A DNA stretch of 8,745 nt from an uncultured bacterium (GTDB lineage: Bacteria; Bacteroidota; Bacteroidia; Bacteroidales; Bacteroidaceae): positions 1 through 8,745 of the forward strand of contig CAJMQV010000078.1 in NCBI GenBank assembly GCA_905215575.1, in the 5' to 3' direction. The notes under the pieces are model-generated. The model was not told where the DNA came from, made no database searches, and saw nothing but the letters and a program-made list of their open reading frames with translations. The position numbers and the translations under genes are program-made. This document shows, piece after piece, positions 1-6,073 of the stretch; position 1 is the stretch's first letter, and every line of letters starts with the position of its first letter.

Positions 1-684
1 GTGAACACCAAAGCGACCGGAAGCAACTTGCACGATCGTATTTTCTCCATAACAGTAAAAATCTTCATGGAGACCACCTTCTCCGGTATTATATAAAATT
101 CCAAGATCTGAAGCGGCTAATGCAAGAGCTTCATGAGCATTATAGCTGATGGAACCATAACTCATTGCTGAAAACATAACCGGCATGGATAGTTCCAACT
201 GTGGCGGCAAGTTTGTATCTAAGAGCCCATTTTCTAAGCGAGCGGTTTTTTCCGGTTTTTTACCAAGAAATACTTTTGTCTCCATCGGTTCCCTCAAAGG
301 GTCGATCGGCGGGTTGGTGACTTGGGAAGCGTTGAGCAGTAAGTGATCCCAGTAAACAGGGAGTTGTTTCGGAGTCCCCATAGAAGAAAGAAGAACTCCG
401 CCGCTTTCCGATTGTTTATAAATCTCTTTGATCATTTGATTTGACCAATTGATATTTTCACGGTATGTACAGTCATTTTTTACAATTTTCAATGCATTAG
501 TCGGACAGAAAGCAACGCAGCGATGGCAGTTCACGCAAAGCCGTTCGTCATGTGTCATACATTTGTGTTCTTTATCATAAATATGTACATGATTTGCACA
601 TTGTCGTTCGCAGATCCGGCAGGAGATGCATCGCTGCTCGTTTCTTACGACTTCAAATTCGGGATATAATAATGTGGCGTTCAT
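1..684 (-). CDS. Glutamate synthase FMN subunit with two N-terminal 4Fe-4S clusters (GltB2-like), C-terminus cut off by window edge
   Basis: The frame is open from ATG at 684 to the window edge (228 codons, no stop). Translation shows two ferredoxin-type cysteine clusters: C19-x2-C22-x2-C25-x3-C29 and C50-x2-C53-x2-C56-x3-C60-P. After a linker comes the start of the FMN-binding glutamate synthase barrel (about residues 165-228), with MFSAMSYGSIS and NTGEGG, which match the conserved MSFGALS-like and TGEGG segments of the family. This layout (ferredoxin domain fused to the FMN synthase domain, glutaminase on a separate gene) is the archaeal-type split GOGAT, known from archaea, Thermotoga and many Clostridia. 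The subunit transfers ammonia, released by the glutaminase next door, to 2-oxoglutarate to make glutamate, in the cytoplasm. The start is supported by AAGGAAGG (701-694) nine bases upstream. ATG shares one base with the TAA of the upstream gene (TAATG), which suggests translational coupling. A GXGXG-domain gene may follow past position 1; this is inference. Confidence 0.9.
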   Translation of the reverse strand, partial: MNATLLYPEFEVVRNEQRCISCRICERQCANHVHIYDKEHKCMTHDERLCVNCHRCVAFCPTNALKIVKNDCTYRENINWSNQMIKEIYKQSESGGVLLSSMGTPKQLPVYWDHLLLNASQVTNPPIDPLREPMETKVFLGKKPEKTARLENGLLDTNLPPQLELSMPVMFSAMSYGSISYNAHEALALAASDLGILYNTGEGGLHEDFYCYGENTIVQVASGRFGVH

Positions 685-1778
685 TAAAATGCACCTTCCT
701 TTACTTTGATGATTACAGGTTCACCGCCTGCCGGATACCAGATATTTTCAGCATTCGGTTCCATCGTCCGGATCGCTGCTTCTTCACTGGAAATGAAAAC
801 TTTGTCATCTTTTTCCCCAACAACCATGGAACGCAGTTTCAGCCGGTCGTTAAGCGCCATCAGTCCGCCGTTAAATCCAAAGACGATTGAGAATGGACCG
901 GTTACGAGCAGACTTGGAAACATCGTCCGTAGGAAAATGTGTTTTTTCTTGTCTTCTAAATCTGATTTTGCAGAAATGGTACTCCAGAAAGGAGCTGCAA
1001 TGACGCTGGCAGCTTCCTCTAAGGTAAGTTCCTGAACACGAAGCAGGTAGTCCATAATATAAGTAATTACTTCCGTATCGGTCTGGAGCGTACATTTATA
1101 ACCGAACATCTCGACAAAACGGCGGTTTGCATCATAAGAAGAAATTTCTCCGTTATGTACGATGGAATAATCAAGTAGAGTAAACGGATGCGCACCGCCC
1201 CACCAGCCCGGCGTGTTGGTTGGATATCGTCCATGGGCGGTCCATGAATAACCTTTATAGTCTTCAAGTCTGTAAAAAAGACCGACATCTTCCGGATAAC
1301 CGACCGCTTTGAATGTTCCCATATTTTTTCCGCTGGAAAATACATAAGCTCCGGGCATTTCATCATTGATCCGGATAACACATTTTGCAACAAATTCTTT
1401 TTCCTCTAATTGAAGAGAAGACATGACAGAGCGAAGGGGAGCAACAAAATATCTCCAGATAATCGGTTCGTTTTTAATTGCCGGAATTTTATGGGTTGGA
1501 ATAATTTCAGATTGAACAATCTCAAATCGTTCTTTTAAAAATGCTTCACATGTTTTTCGGGTGTCGCGAGAGTTAAAAAACATATGTAATGCATAAAAAT
1601 CTTTATAATCAGGATAAATTCCATATCCGGCAAAACCTCCGCCCAGTCCGTTGGAACGGTCGTGCATCGGTTTCATGGAATTTGTGATAATATCTCCGGA
1701 TATTTTTTTCCCTTCTCTGGAAATAACTGCAGAAATTGCACATCCGGAAGGAATGCGTACTTGACCTTCCATTTTCAT
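684..1778 (-). CDS. Stand-alone class II glutamine amidotransferase (glutaminase part of a split glutamate synthase)
   Basis: 364 residues if started at ATG 1778. It should hydrolyse glutamine and supply ammonia to the FMN subunit encoded next. Visible class II GATase marks are a near-N-terminal nucleophile candidate, Cys13 in GCAISAVIS (which would need removal of a short propeptide); the GRYPTNTPGWWGGAHPF segment, equivalent to the R-x-S/P-T-N loop of GltB and PurF; HNGEI at about 208-212; and TDTE at 233-236. It is much shorter than full GltB (about 1500 residues) and carries only the glutaminase domain, as in archaeal-type split GOGAT. The frame is also open upstream to an ATG at 1823, but that codon lies inside the terminator-like leader hairpin. 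ATG 1778 is preferred because AGGTAGG lies about ten bases upstream; ATG 1772 is possible. First gene of the minus operon, with promoter and attenuator just upstream. Function is confident by family; the exact start is less so. Confidence 0.9.
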   Translation of the reverse strand: MKMEGQVRIPSGCAISAVISREGKKISGDIITNSMKPMHDRSNGLGGGFAGYGIYPDYKDFYALHMFFNSRDTRKTCEAFLKERFEIVQSEIIPTHKIPAIKNEPIIWRYFVAPLRSVMSSLQLEEKEFVAKCVIRINDEMPGAYVFSSGKNMGTFKAVGYPEDVGLFYRLEDYKGYSWTAHGRYPTNTPGWWGGAHPFTLLDYSIVHNGEISSYDANRRFVEMFGYKCTLQTDTEVITYIMDYLLRVQELTLEEAASVIAAPFWSTISAKSDLEDKKKHIFLRTMFPSLLVTGPFSIVFGFNGGLMALNDRLKLRSMVVGEKDDKVFISSEEAAIRTMEPNAENIWYPAGGEPVIIKVKEGAF

Positions 1779-1805
1779 ATGATCGCTACCTACCTTTCTG
1801 ATAAT

Positions 1806-1862
1806 AAAAAGAAAGGCACTCATTTTTAGGGCAGAAAATCTGCATTAAAAATGAACGCCTTT
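1806..1862 (-). terminator. Terminator-like leader hairpin (attenuator) before the GOGAT operon
   Basis: Read on the minus strand, the arm AAAGGCGTTCATTTTTA (1862-1846) pairs over 17 positions (15 Watson-Crick, 2 G-U) with TAAAAATGAGTGCCTTT (1828-1812). A small inner hairpin, GCAGA-TTT-TCTGC, lies at 1843-1831. CTTTTT follows directly at 1811-1806. This has the form of an intrinsic terminator sitting between the promoter (-10 at 1883-1878) and the glutaminase start at 1778, so full-length transcription would require readthrough or antitermination. The structure is seen in sequence; its regulatory use is inferred. Confidence 0.75.
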
Positions 1863-1877
1863 GCTCACTTGCATTTA

Positions 1878-1906
1878 TTTATACAGCGAAAAATGTCGTT
1901 TGTCAA
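1878..1906 (-). promoter_or_regulatory. Sigma-A-like promoter of the GOGAT operon
   Basis: On the minus strand TTGACA (1906-1901) and TATAAA (1883-1878) are separated by 17 bases. A start near 1871 would place the first transcribed base about nine bases ahead of the leader hairpin arm. It is oriented back-to-back with the glnN promoter; the two -35 boxes are 45 bases apart across an AT-rich stretch. Confidence 0.75.
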
Positions 1907-1939
1907 TGATCGTATGAAATTGTATTAAAAATAAAACAA

Positions 1940-1970
1940 TGCAAAAAAAGATTGACAATCCCTTTTTGCA
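1940..1970. promoter_or_regulatory. Inverted repeat TGCAAAAA-N15-TTTTTGCA around the glnN -35 box (possible operator)
   Basis: TGCAAAAA at 1940-1947 and TTTTTGCA at 1963-1970 are perfect inverted copies, centred on the -35 hexamer of the plus promoter (1952-1957). A bound protein there would cover the -35 and affect polymerase access. The AT-rich arms make chance occurrence plausible, so this is a candidate only. Confidence 0.3.
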
Positions 1971-1980
1971 AGTGTAATAT
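1952..1980 (+). promoter_or_regulatory. Sigma-A-like promoter of glnN
   Basis: TTGACA (1952-1957) and TAATAT (1975-1980) are spaced by 17 bases, close to the consensus for the housekeeping sigma factor. Transcription would start near 1987, three bases before the first copy of the 18-base leader repeat. The resulting leader is about 155 bases long before the glnN ATG. Confidence 0.75.
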
Positions 1981-1989
1981 TCAGCGAGT

Positions 1990-2078
1990 AAAGGCAAGGG
2001 CGTCTTTGAGATAGGATCTCAGAGGCGCTTTTTCTTTTAAAATAAAATACAATTTGATTAAAAGGCAAGGGCGTCTTT
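1990..2078 (+). repeat. Two direct copies of an 18-base sequence in the glnN leader
   Basis: AAAGGCAAGGGCGTCTTT occurs at 1990-2007 and again, without mismatch, at 2061-2078. Each copy contributes to the 5' arm of one of the two terminator-like hairpins in the leader. The first nine bases of either copy can pair with CTTGCCTTT near 2110-2118, so the copies could compete for the same 3' arm. Confidence 0.85.
2000..2038 (+). terminator. First leader terminator/attenuator of glnN
   Basis: GCGTCTTTGAGAT (2000-2012) pairs with ATCTCAGAGGCGC (2016-2028) over 13 positions including two G-U pairs, with a three-base AGG loop. TTTTTCTTTT follows at 2029-2038. This is a strong intrinsic-terminator form only about 15 bases after the predicted transcription start, so it should stop most transcripts unless it is prevented from folding. 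Confidence 0.75.
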
Positions 2079-2120
2079 TCGGTACGAGAGTGTTATTAGG
2101 AAAGGAGTTCTTGCCTTTTT
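2060..2120 (+). terminator. Second leader terminator/attenuator of glnN
   Basis: AAAAGGCAAG (2060-2069) pairs with CTTGCCTTTT (2110-2119). The stem continues inward with G-U, C-G and U-A pairs between about 2070-2080 and 2100-2109, with one mismatch and one bulge, leaving a loop of roughly 19 bases. The 3' arm ends in TTTTT (2116-2120). It ends 21 bases before the glnN ATG and just before the ribosome binding site, so it could also affect translation. Confidence 0.65.
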
Positions 2121-2141
2121 CAGATTGAAAGGAGTGACACG

Positions 2142-4265
2142 ATGAAAAATGTATCAGAATTTTTTGGATGTAAGGTTTTTGACGATCGGGTAATGAAGGC
2201 GAATTTGTCAGCCAAGATTTATCAATCATTGAGAAAAACGATCGATGAGGGGGCAAAACTGGATATCAGTGTGGCCAATGCAGTTGCATCGGCGATGAAA
2301 GACTGGGCGGTTGCCAATGGAGCTACTCATTATACCCATTGGTTTCAGCCACTTACCGGGGTGACCGCTGAAAAACATGATAGTTTTATTTCTCCTTCAC
2401 CGGATGGCGGAGTGATCATGGAGTTTTCAGGAAAAGAGTTGATCAAGGGAGAACCGGATGCTTCATCTTTTCCGTCAGGCGGACTTCGTGCAACATTTGA
2501 GGCGAGAGGATATACCGCATGGGATCCGACGTCGTATGCGTTTATTAAAGGAAAAACATTGTGCATTCCGACTGCATTCTGTTCCTACGGCGGCGAAGCG
2601 CTGGATAAAAAGACACCGCTTCTTCGGTCAATGGAAGCACTGAATAAACAGGCGCTTCGTATTCTTCGCCTTTTCGGAAATGAGGATGCAAAATGTGTCC
2701 GCACATCGGTTGGTCCGGAGCAAGAGTACTTTCTTATTACACAAGAAATGTATGAAAAGAGAAAAGACCTTCAATTTACCGGTCGTACGCTTTTCGGGGC
2801 AAAACCTCCAAAAGGGCAGGAAATGGACGATCATTATTTCGGAGTCATCAAACCGAGAGTTGCTGCTTATATGGAAGAATTAAATGAAGAACTATGGAAA
2901 TTGGGGATTCTGGCGAAGACTGAGCATAATGAAGTAGCCCCGGCGCAGCATGAACTGGCTCCGATTTATACAACAACCAATATCGCGACAGATCATAACC
3001 AACTGACGATGGAAATCATGCAGAAAGTTGCCGCGAAAAATGGTCTTGTATGTCTTCTTCATGAGAAACCGTTTGCCGGAATCAACGGTTCCGGAAAGCA
3101 CAACAACTGGTCGCTGGCTACCGATACCGGCGTGCTGCTGCACGGACCGGGCAAGACCCCGCAGGACAACCTGCGCTTCGTGACTTTCATCGTGGAAACT
3201 CTGATGGCGGTTTACAAGCACAACGGTCTGCTGAAGGCTTCGATCATGAGCGCCACAAACGCACACCGTCTGGGTGGTCATGAGGCTCCTCCGGTAATCG
3301 TGTCTTCATTCCTCGGCGACCAGCTGACAGAAATCCTGAGTCATCTGGAGAATGCCAGCGACGACGAACTGATCACCATCGCCGGAAAGCATGAAATGAA
3401 ACTGGATATTCCGGAAATTCCGGAACTGCTGATCGATAATACAGACCGTAACCGTACTTCTTCATTCGCATTTACCGGAAACCGCTTTGAGTTCCGTGCC
3501 GTAGGTTCTGAGGCTAACTGCGCCAGCGCGATGATTGCGCTGAACTCTGCCGTAGCCGAAGCGCTGATCAACTTCAAGGAGCGTGTCGACGCGCTGATTG
3601 CCGGCGGTATGGAAAAAACCAAGGCTATCCTGAAGATCGTTCGCGAGGACATCAAGACCTGCAAGCCGATCCACTTCGACGGAAACGGTTACAGCGACGA
3701 ATGGAAAGAGGAGGCTGCACGCCGCGGACTGGACGTGGAATCCAGCTGTCCGTTGGTGTTCGACCGCTATCTGGACCAAAGCTCTGTGGATATGTTTGCG
3801 AAAGCTCACGTATTTACCCGCTCTGAGTTGGAGGCACGTAACGAAATCAAGTGGGAAACTTACACCAAGAAGGTTCAGATCGAAGCACGTATCTTCGGCG
3901 ACCTGTGTATGAACCACATCATTCCGGTGGCTACCCGCTACCAGAGCACACTGATTGACAATGTGCACAAGATGCAGCAGATCTTCCCGGCCGAGGAGGC
4001 AGCCCGACTGAGCGCCAAGAACGTGGAACTGATCCGCAACATTGCCGCACACTCCAGCTTCATCACCGAAAATGTGGAGAAACTGATCGAAGCCCGCAAG
4101 GTGGCCAACCAGATTGAAAGCGAGCGCGAGAAGGCTATCGCTTATCACGACACCGTGGCACCGAAACTGGAGGAAATCAGATATCATGTGGACAAGCTCG
4201 AACTGATCATTGACGACGAGCTGTGGCCACTGCCGAAATACAGAGAACTTCTGTTCATCAGATAA
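2142..4265 (+). CDS. glnN: Glutamine synthetase type III, hybrid of a Firmicutes N-terminal and a Bacteroidales C-terminal half
   Basis: 707 residues; ATP-dependent ligation of ammonia to glutamate in the cytoplasm. GSIII landmarks in order: THYTHWFQPLTG and EKHDSF (about 62-80), EPDASSFPSGG, FEARGYTAWD, GPEQEYF (about 191-197), NEVAPAQHELAP (about 263-274), the NGSGKHNNWS loop (315-324), TDRNRTSSFAFTGNRFEFR (434-452), and the C-terminal DDELWPLPKYRELLF. Metal, ATP and glutamate-site motifs are all present. AAAGGAG seven bases upstream fixes the start. The ORF is unbroken, but base and codon use change abruptly between residues about 308 and 324: before it AT-leaning Clostridia-like codons, after it CTG/GGC-rich Bacteroidales-like codons. 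From memory of the family, the C-terminal half matches the Bacteroides GSIII type (about 729 residues, ending in WPLPKYRELLF), not the Clostridia type. The hybrid is about 20 residues shorter than Bacteroides GSIII because the N-terminus is the shorter Firmicutes form. Either an assembly join or a real recombinant. Confidence 0.93.
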   Translation: MKNVSEFFGCKVFDDRVMKANLSAKIYQSLRKTIDEGAKLDISVANAVASAMKDWAVANGATHYTHWFQPLTGVTAEKHDSFISPSPDGGVIMEFSGKELIKGEPDASSFPSGGLRATFEARGYTAWDPTSYAFIKGKTLCIPTAFCSYGGEALDKKTPLLRSMEALNKQALRILRLFGNEDAKCVRTSVGPEQEYFLITQEMYEKRKDLQFTGRTLFGAKPPKGQEMDDHYFGVIKPRVAAYMEELNEELWKLGILAKTEHNEVAPAQHELAPIYTTTNIATDHNQLTMEIMQKVAAKNGLVCLLHEKPFAGINGSGKHNNWSLATDTGVLLHGPGKTPQDNLRFVTFIVETLMAVYKHNGLLKASIMSATNAHRLGGHEAPPVIVSSFLGDQLTEILSHLENASDDELITIAGKHEMKLDIPEIPELLIDNTDRNRTSSFAFTGNRFEFRAVGSEANCASAMIALNSAVAEALINFKERVDALIAGGMEKTKAILKIVREDIKTCKPIHFDGNGYSDEWKEEAARRGLDVESSCPLVFDRYLDQSSVDMFAKAHVFTRSELEARNEIKWETYTKKVQIEARIFGDLCMNHIIPVATRYQSTLIDNVHKMQQIFPAEEAARLSAKNVELIRNIAAHSSFITENVEKLIEARKVANQIESEREKAIAYHDTVAPKLEEIRYHVDKLELIIDDELWPLPKYRELLFIR
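3064..3113 (+). other. Phylum switch point inside glnN
   Basis: The segment codes for EKPFAGINGSGKHNNWS (residues 308-324), the near-invariant loop of GSIII. G+C by hand count is 25/60 in 3001-3060 and 42/60 in 3121-3180. Leu codons are CTT/CTT just before (3054-3059) and CTG/CTG/CTG just after. Such a conserved stretch can be identical at DNA level between unrelated genomes, which is where an assembler, or homologous recombination, would cross over. The exact base cannot be fixed from the sequence alone. Confidence 0.8.
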
Positions 4266-4284
4266 TACAAGAGATTGTATCTGG

Positions 4285-4330
4285 AAAAACGAGAAGGTGC
4301 GCCTCATGCAGACGACACTTTCTCGTTTTT
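4285..4330 (+). terminator. Intrinsic terminator after glnN
   Basis: AAAAACGAGAA (4285-4295) pairs with TTCTCGTTTTT (4320-4330). The stem is extended inward by GGTG/CACT (4296-4299 with 4316-4319), leaving a 16-base loop. It lies 20 bases after the glnN stop and separates glnN from the transporter downstream. The remaining sequence to 4390 is A-rich, with no recognisable promoter to my eye. Confidence 0.75.
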
Positions 4331-4390
4331 ATTTGTATTTGCCGGAACCAAAACTAAAACAAAACAACCATAAAAAAACAACAGAACAAA

Positions 4391-5992
4391 ATGAGTTTTT
4401 CAGCAAAACATCCTAAAGGACTTTATCTTTTGTTTGCCACGGAAATGTGGGAACGCTTCAGCTACTACGGCATGCGCGCCATCTTCATCCTGTATATGAC
4501 GCAGGCGCTGCTCTTCAACAAGGAACTGGCTTCGGAAATCTACGGAAGCTACACCGGACTGGTCTACCTCACCCCGCTGATCGGCGGATACATTGCCGAC
4601 CGCTATTGGGGCAACCGGAAATCCATCGTGTTCGGTGCCGTGATCATGGCTCTGGGACAGTTCTTCATGTTCCTGAGCGCCTGCTTCCATCATCAGACGG
4701 GGCTGGCGGTGCCGCTCATGTTCCTCGGTCTTTTCACGCTGATTATGGGAAACGGTTTCTTCAAGCCGAACATCTCTACCATGGTGGGCGACCTGTATGA
4801 ACCGGCTGACCATCGCAAGGACTCGGCCTTTACCATCTTCTATATGGGTGTGAACGTGGGTTCCTTCATCGCGCCGCTGTGGTGTGGTTTTGTGGGCGAC
4901 ACGGGCAATCCGGAAGACTTCAAATGGGGATTCCTTTCGGCCTGCGTCGGCATGATTCTGGGCACGGTGCTTTTCTGCGCGTTCAAGAACAAATATATCG
5001 TGACTCCTGAAGGAGCACCCATCGGAACGATACCGTCAGCCAAGGCCAACGCGCAACAGGCAACGACAGACGCACAGCAGACCGGAGCCGGCACACAGCA
5101 AGTTGCAGCCGCTCCGGCAAAATCGGGTTCCAGCCGTAAAACCGTTTTGGGCATTCTGTCGGCAGTCGTGCTCTTTCTGCTCTTCTCCATCAACTGGAAC
5201 TATCTGCATGACTGGAGCCGTATCTTCGAGGGCGCTGACCTGATCGGTACGGCCATCTATGCCATCAGCATCGTAGTGCCGGTGATCATCATCACGGACA
5301 AGTCGCTCACCCGCATCGAGCAGGCACGCATCGGAGTGATTTATATCATCGCCTTCTTCGTGATCTTCTTCTGGTCGGCCTACGAACAGGCAGGCGCTTC
5401 GCTTACCTTCTTTGCCGACGAGCAGACCGACCGCCATCTGGGCAGTTGGGAAATGCCGGCTTCTTACTTCCAGTCGTTCAACCCGGTGATGCTGGTGTGC
5501 CTCACTCCGCTCTTCACCGCTCTGTGGGGTGCATTGGACAAGCGCGGTCTGGAACCGTCATCGCCTATGAAACAGGCCATCGGTCTGTTGCTGCTGGCCG
5601 TGGGTTATGTAGTCATCGCCTTCGGTGTGAAGGATCTGGACCCGAATGTAAAGGTCAGCATGCTGTGGCTCACCAGTCTGTATATGCTGCATACCATGGG
5701 CGAAATCTGCCTCTCACCGATCGGTCTGTCCATGGTGAACAAACTCTCTCCGGCACGCTTCTCATCGCTGATGATGGGTGTGTGGTACATGAGTACGGCA
5801 GCAGCCAACAAGTTTGCCGGTATGCTGAGCAGCTACTATCCGGAAGAGGGAGTGGACAAGCACCTGCTGGGCTATCATGTGGCCGACCTGTTTGACTTCT
5901 TCATGCTCTTTGCCATTATGAGTGCCGTGGCGGCAGTCATCCTGTTCTGCCTGACGGGTATTCTGAAAAGAATGATGCACGGAGTGGAATAA
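4391..5992 (+). CDS. POT/PTR2 family proton-dependent oligopeptide transporter
   Basis: 533 residues, integral inner-membrane protein that imports di- and tripeptides with protons. The family marks are clear: the ExxER motif in EMWERFSYYGMR (E18, E21, R22) in TM1, GGYIADRYWGNRKSI after TM2, GNGFFKPNIS, FYMGVNVGSFIAPL (the PTR2 signature form FYxxxNxGSxxxP), and the late conserved TMGEICLSPIGLSMVNKLSP. Length is normal for bacterial POTs. Between the first and second six-helix bundles lies a Gln/Ala/Thr-rich, probably disordered cytoplasmic linker at about residues 215-250, where many POTs have an extra helical pair. The start at 4391 has no Shine-Dalgarno but an A-rich leader, usual in Bacteroidetes. 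Codon use matches the C-terminal half of glnN. A monocistronic unit, with terminators on both sides. The exact substrate cannot be told from sequence. Confidence 0.93.
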   Translation: MSFSAKHPKGLYLLFATEMWERFSYYGMRAIFILYMTQALLFNKELASEIYGSYTGLVYLTPLIGGYIADRYWGNRKSIVFGAVIMALGQFFMFLSACFHHQTGLAVPLMFLGLFTLIMGNGFFKPNISTMVGDLYEPADHRKDSAFTIFYMGVNVGSFIAPLWCGFVGDTGNPEDFKWGFLSACVGMILGTVLFCAFKNKYIVTPEGAPIGTIPSAKANAQQATTDAQQTGAGTQQVAAAPAKSGSSRKTVLGILSAVVLFLLFSINWNYLHDWSRIFEGADLIGTAIYAISIVVPVIIITDKSLTRIEQARIGVIYIIAFFVIFFWSAYEQAGASLTFFADEQTDRHLGSWEMPASYFQSFNPVMLVCLTPLFTALWGALDKRGLEPSSPMKQAIGLLLLAVGYVVIAFGVKDLDPNVKVSMLWLTSLYMLHTMGEICLSPIGLSMVNKLSPARFSSLMMGVWYMSTAAANKFAGMLSSYYPEEGVDKHLLGYHVADLFDFFMLFAIMSAVAAVILFCLTGILKRMMHGVE

Positions 5993-6013
5993 ACGGTTTC
6001 GGAAAAACCGTTT
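5991..6013 (+). terminator. Hairpin at the end of the peptide transporter gene
   Basis: AAACGGTTT (5991-5999) and AAACCGTTT (6005-6013) form a nine-pair stem with a five-base loop. It overlaps the stop codon of the transporter and is followed by GAAATAAAAA rather than a T tract. It may act as a weak terminator or a 3' end stabiliser for the plus transcript. Confidence 0.45.
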
Positions 6014-6024
6014 GAAATAAAAAT

Positions 6025-6069
6025 GAAAGCCTCGGCGATTGGGAACGCGTTCCCGTTGCCGAGGCTTTC
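6025..6069 (-). terminator. Terminator of the efflux operon, perhaps also stopping the converging transcript
   Basis: GAAAGCCTCGGC (6025-6036) and GCCGAGGCTTTC (6058-6069) form a perfect 12-pair stem, with an inner palindrome GGGAACGCGTTCCC (6041-6054) that can form a second stem. On the minus strand it starts four bases after the MFS stop and is followed by ATTTTTATTTC, a suitable U tract. On the plus strand there is no T tract, but it would still meet the converging peptide transporter transcript. Confidence 0.75.
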
Positions 6070-6073
6070 GTGA

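Noticed and set aside
1779..1823. Upstream start (ATG at 1823) extending the glutaminase by 15 residues
   Set aside because: The codon lies in the 3' arm of the leader terminator hairpin with no ribosome binding site before it, and the extension would place the nucleophile Cys further from the N-terminus. ATG 1778 fits better.
1990..2078. Direct repeats as a CRISPR array
   Set aside because: Only two copies of 18 bases, located in an mRNA leader and each part of a terminator hairpin. No further units and no cas genes.
2142..4265. A novel fused or specially evolved glutamine synthetase
   Set aside because: Both halves are ordinary GSIII sequence that meet in register at a conserved motif; there is no added domain. 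A join between two normal genes explains it without new biology.
3462..4307. Long minus-strand ORF (281 codons) opposite the second half of glnN
   Set aside because: It lies fully antisense to a strongly conserved gene and arises from the GC-rich codon pattern there. No recognisable domain and no convincing ribosome binding site.
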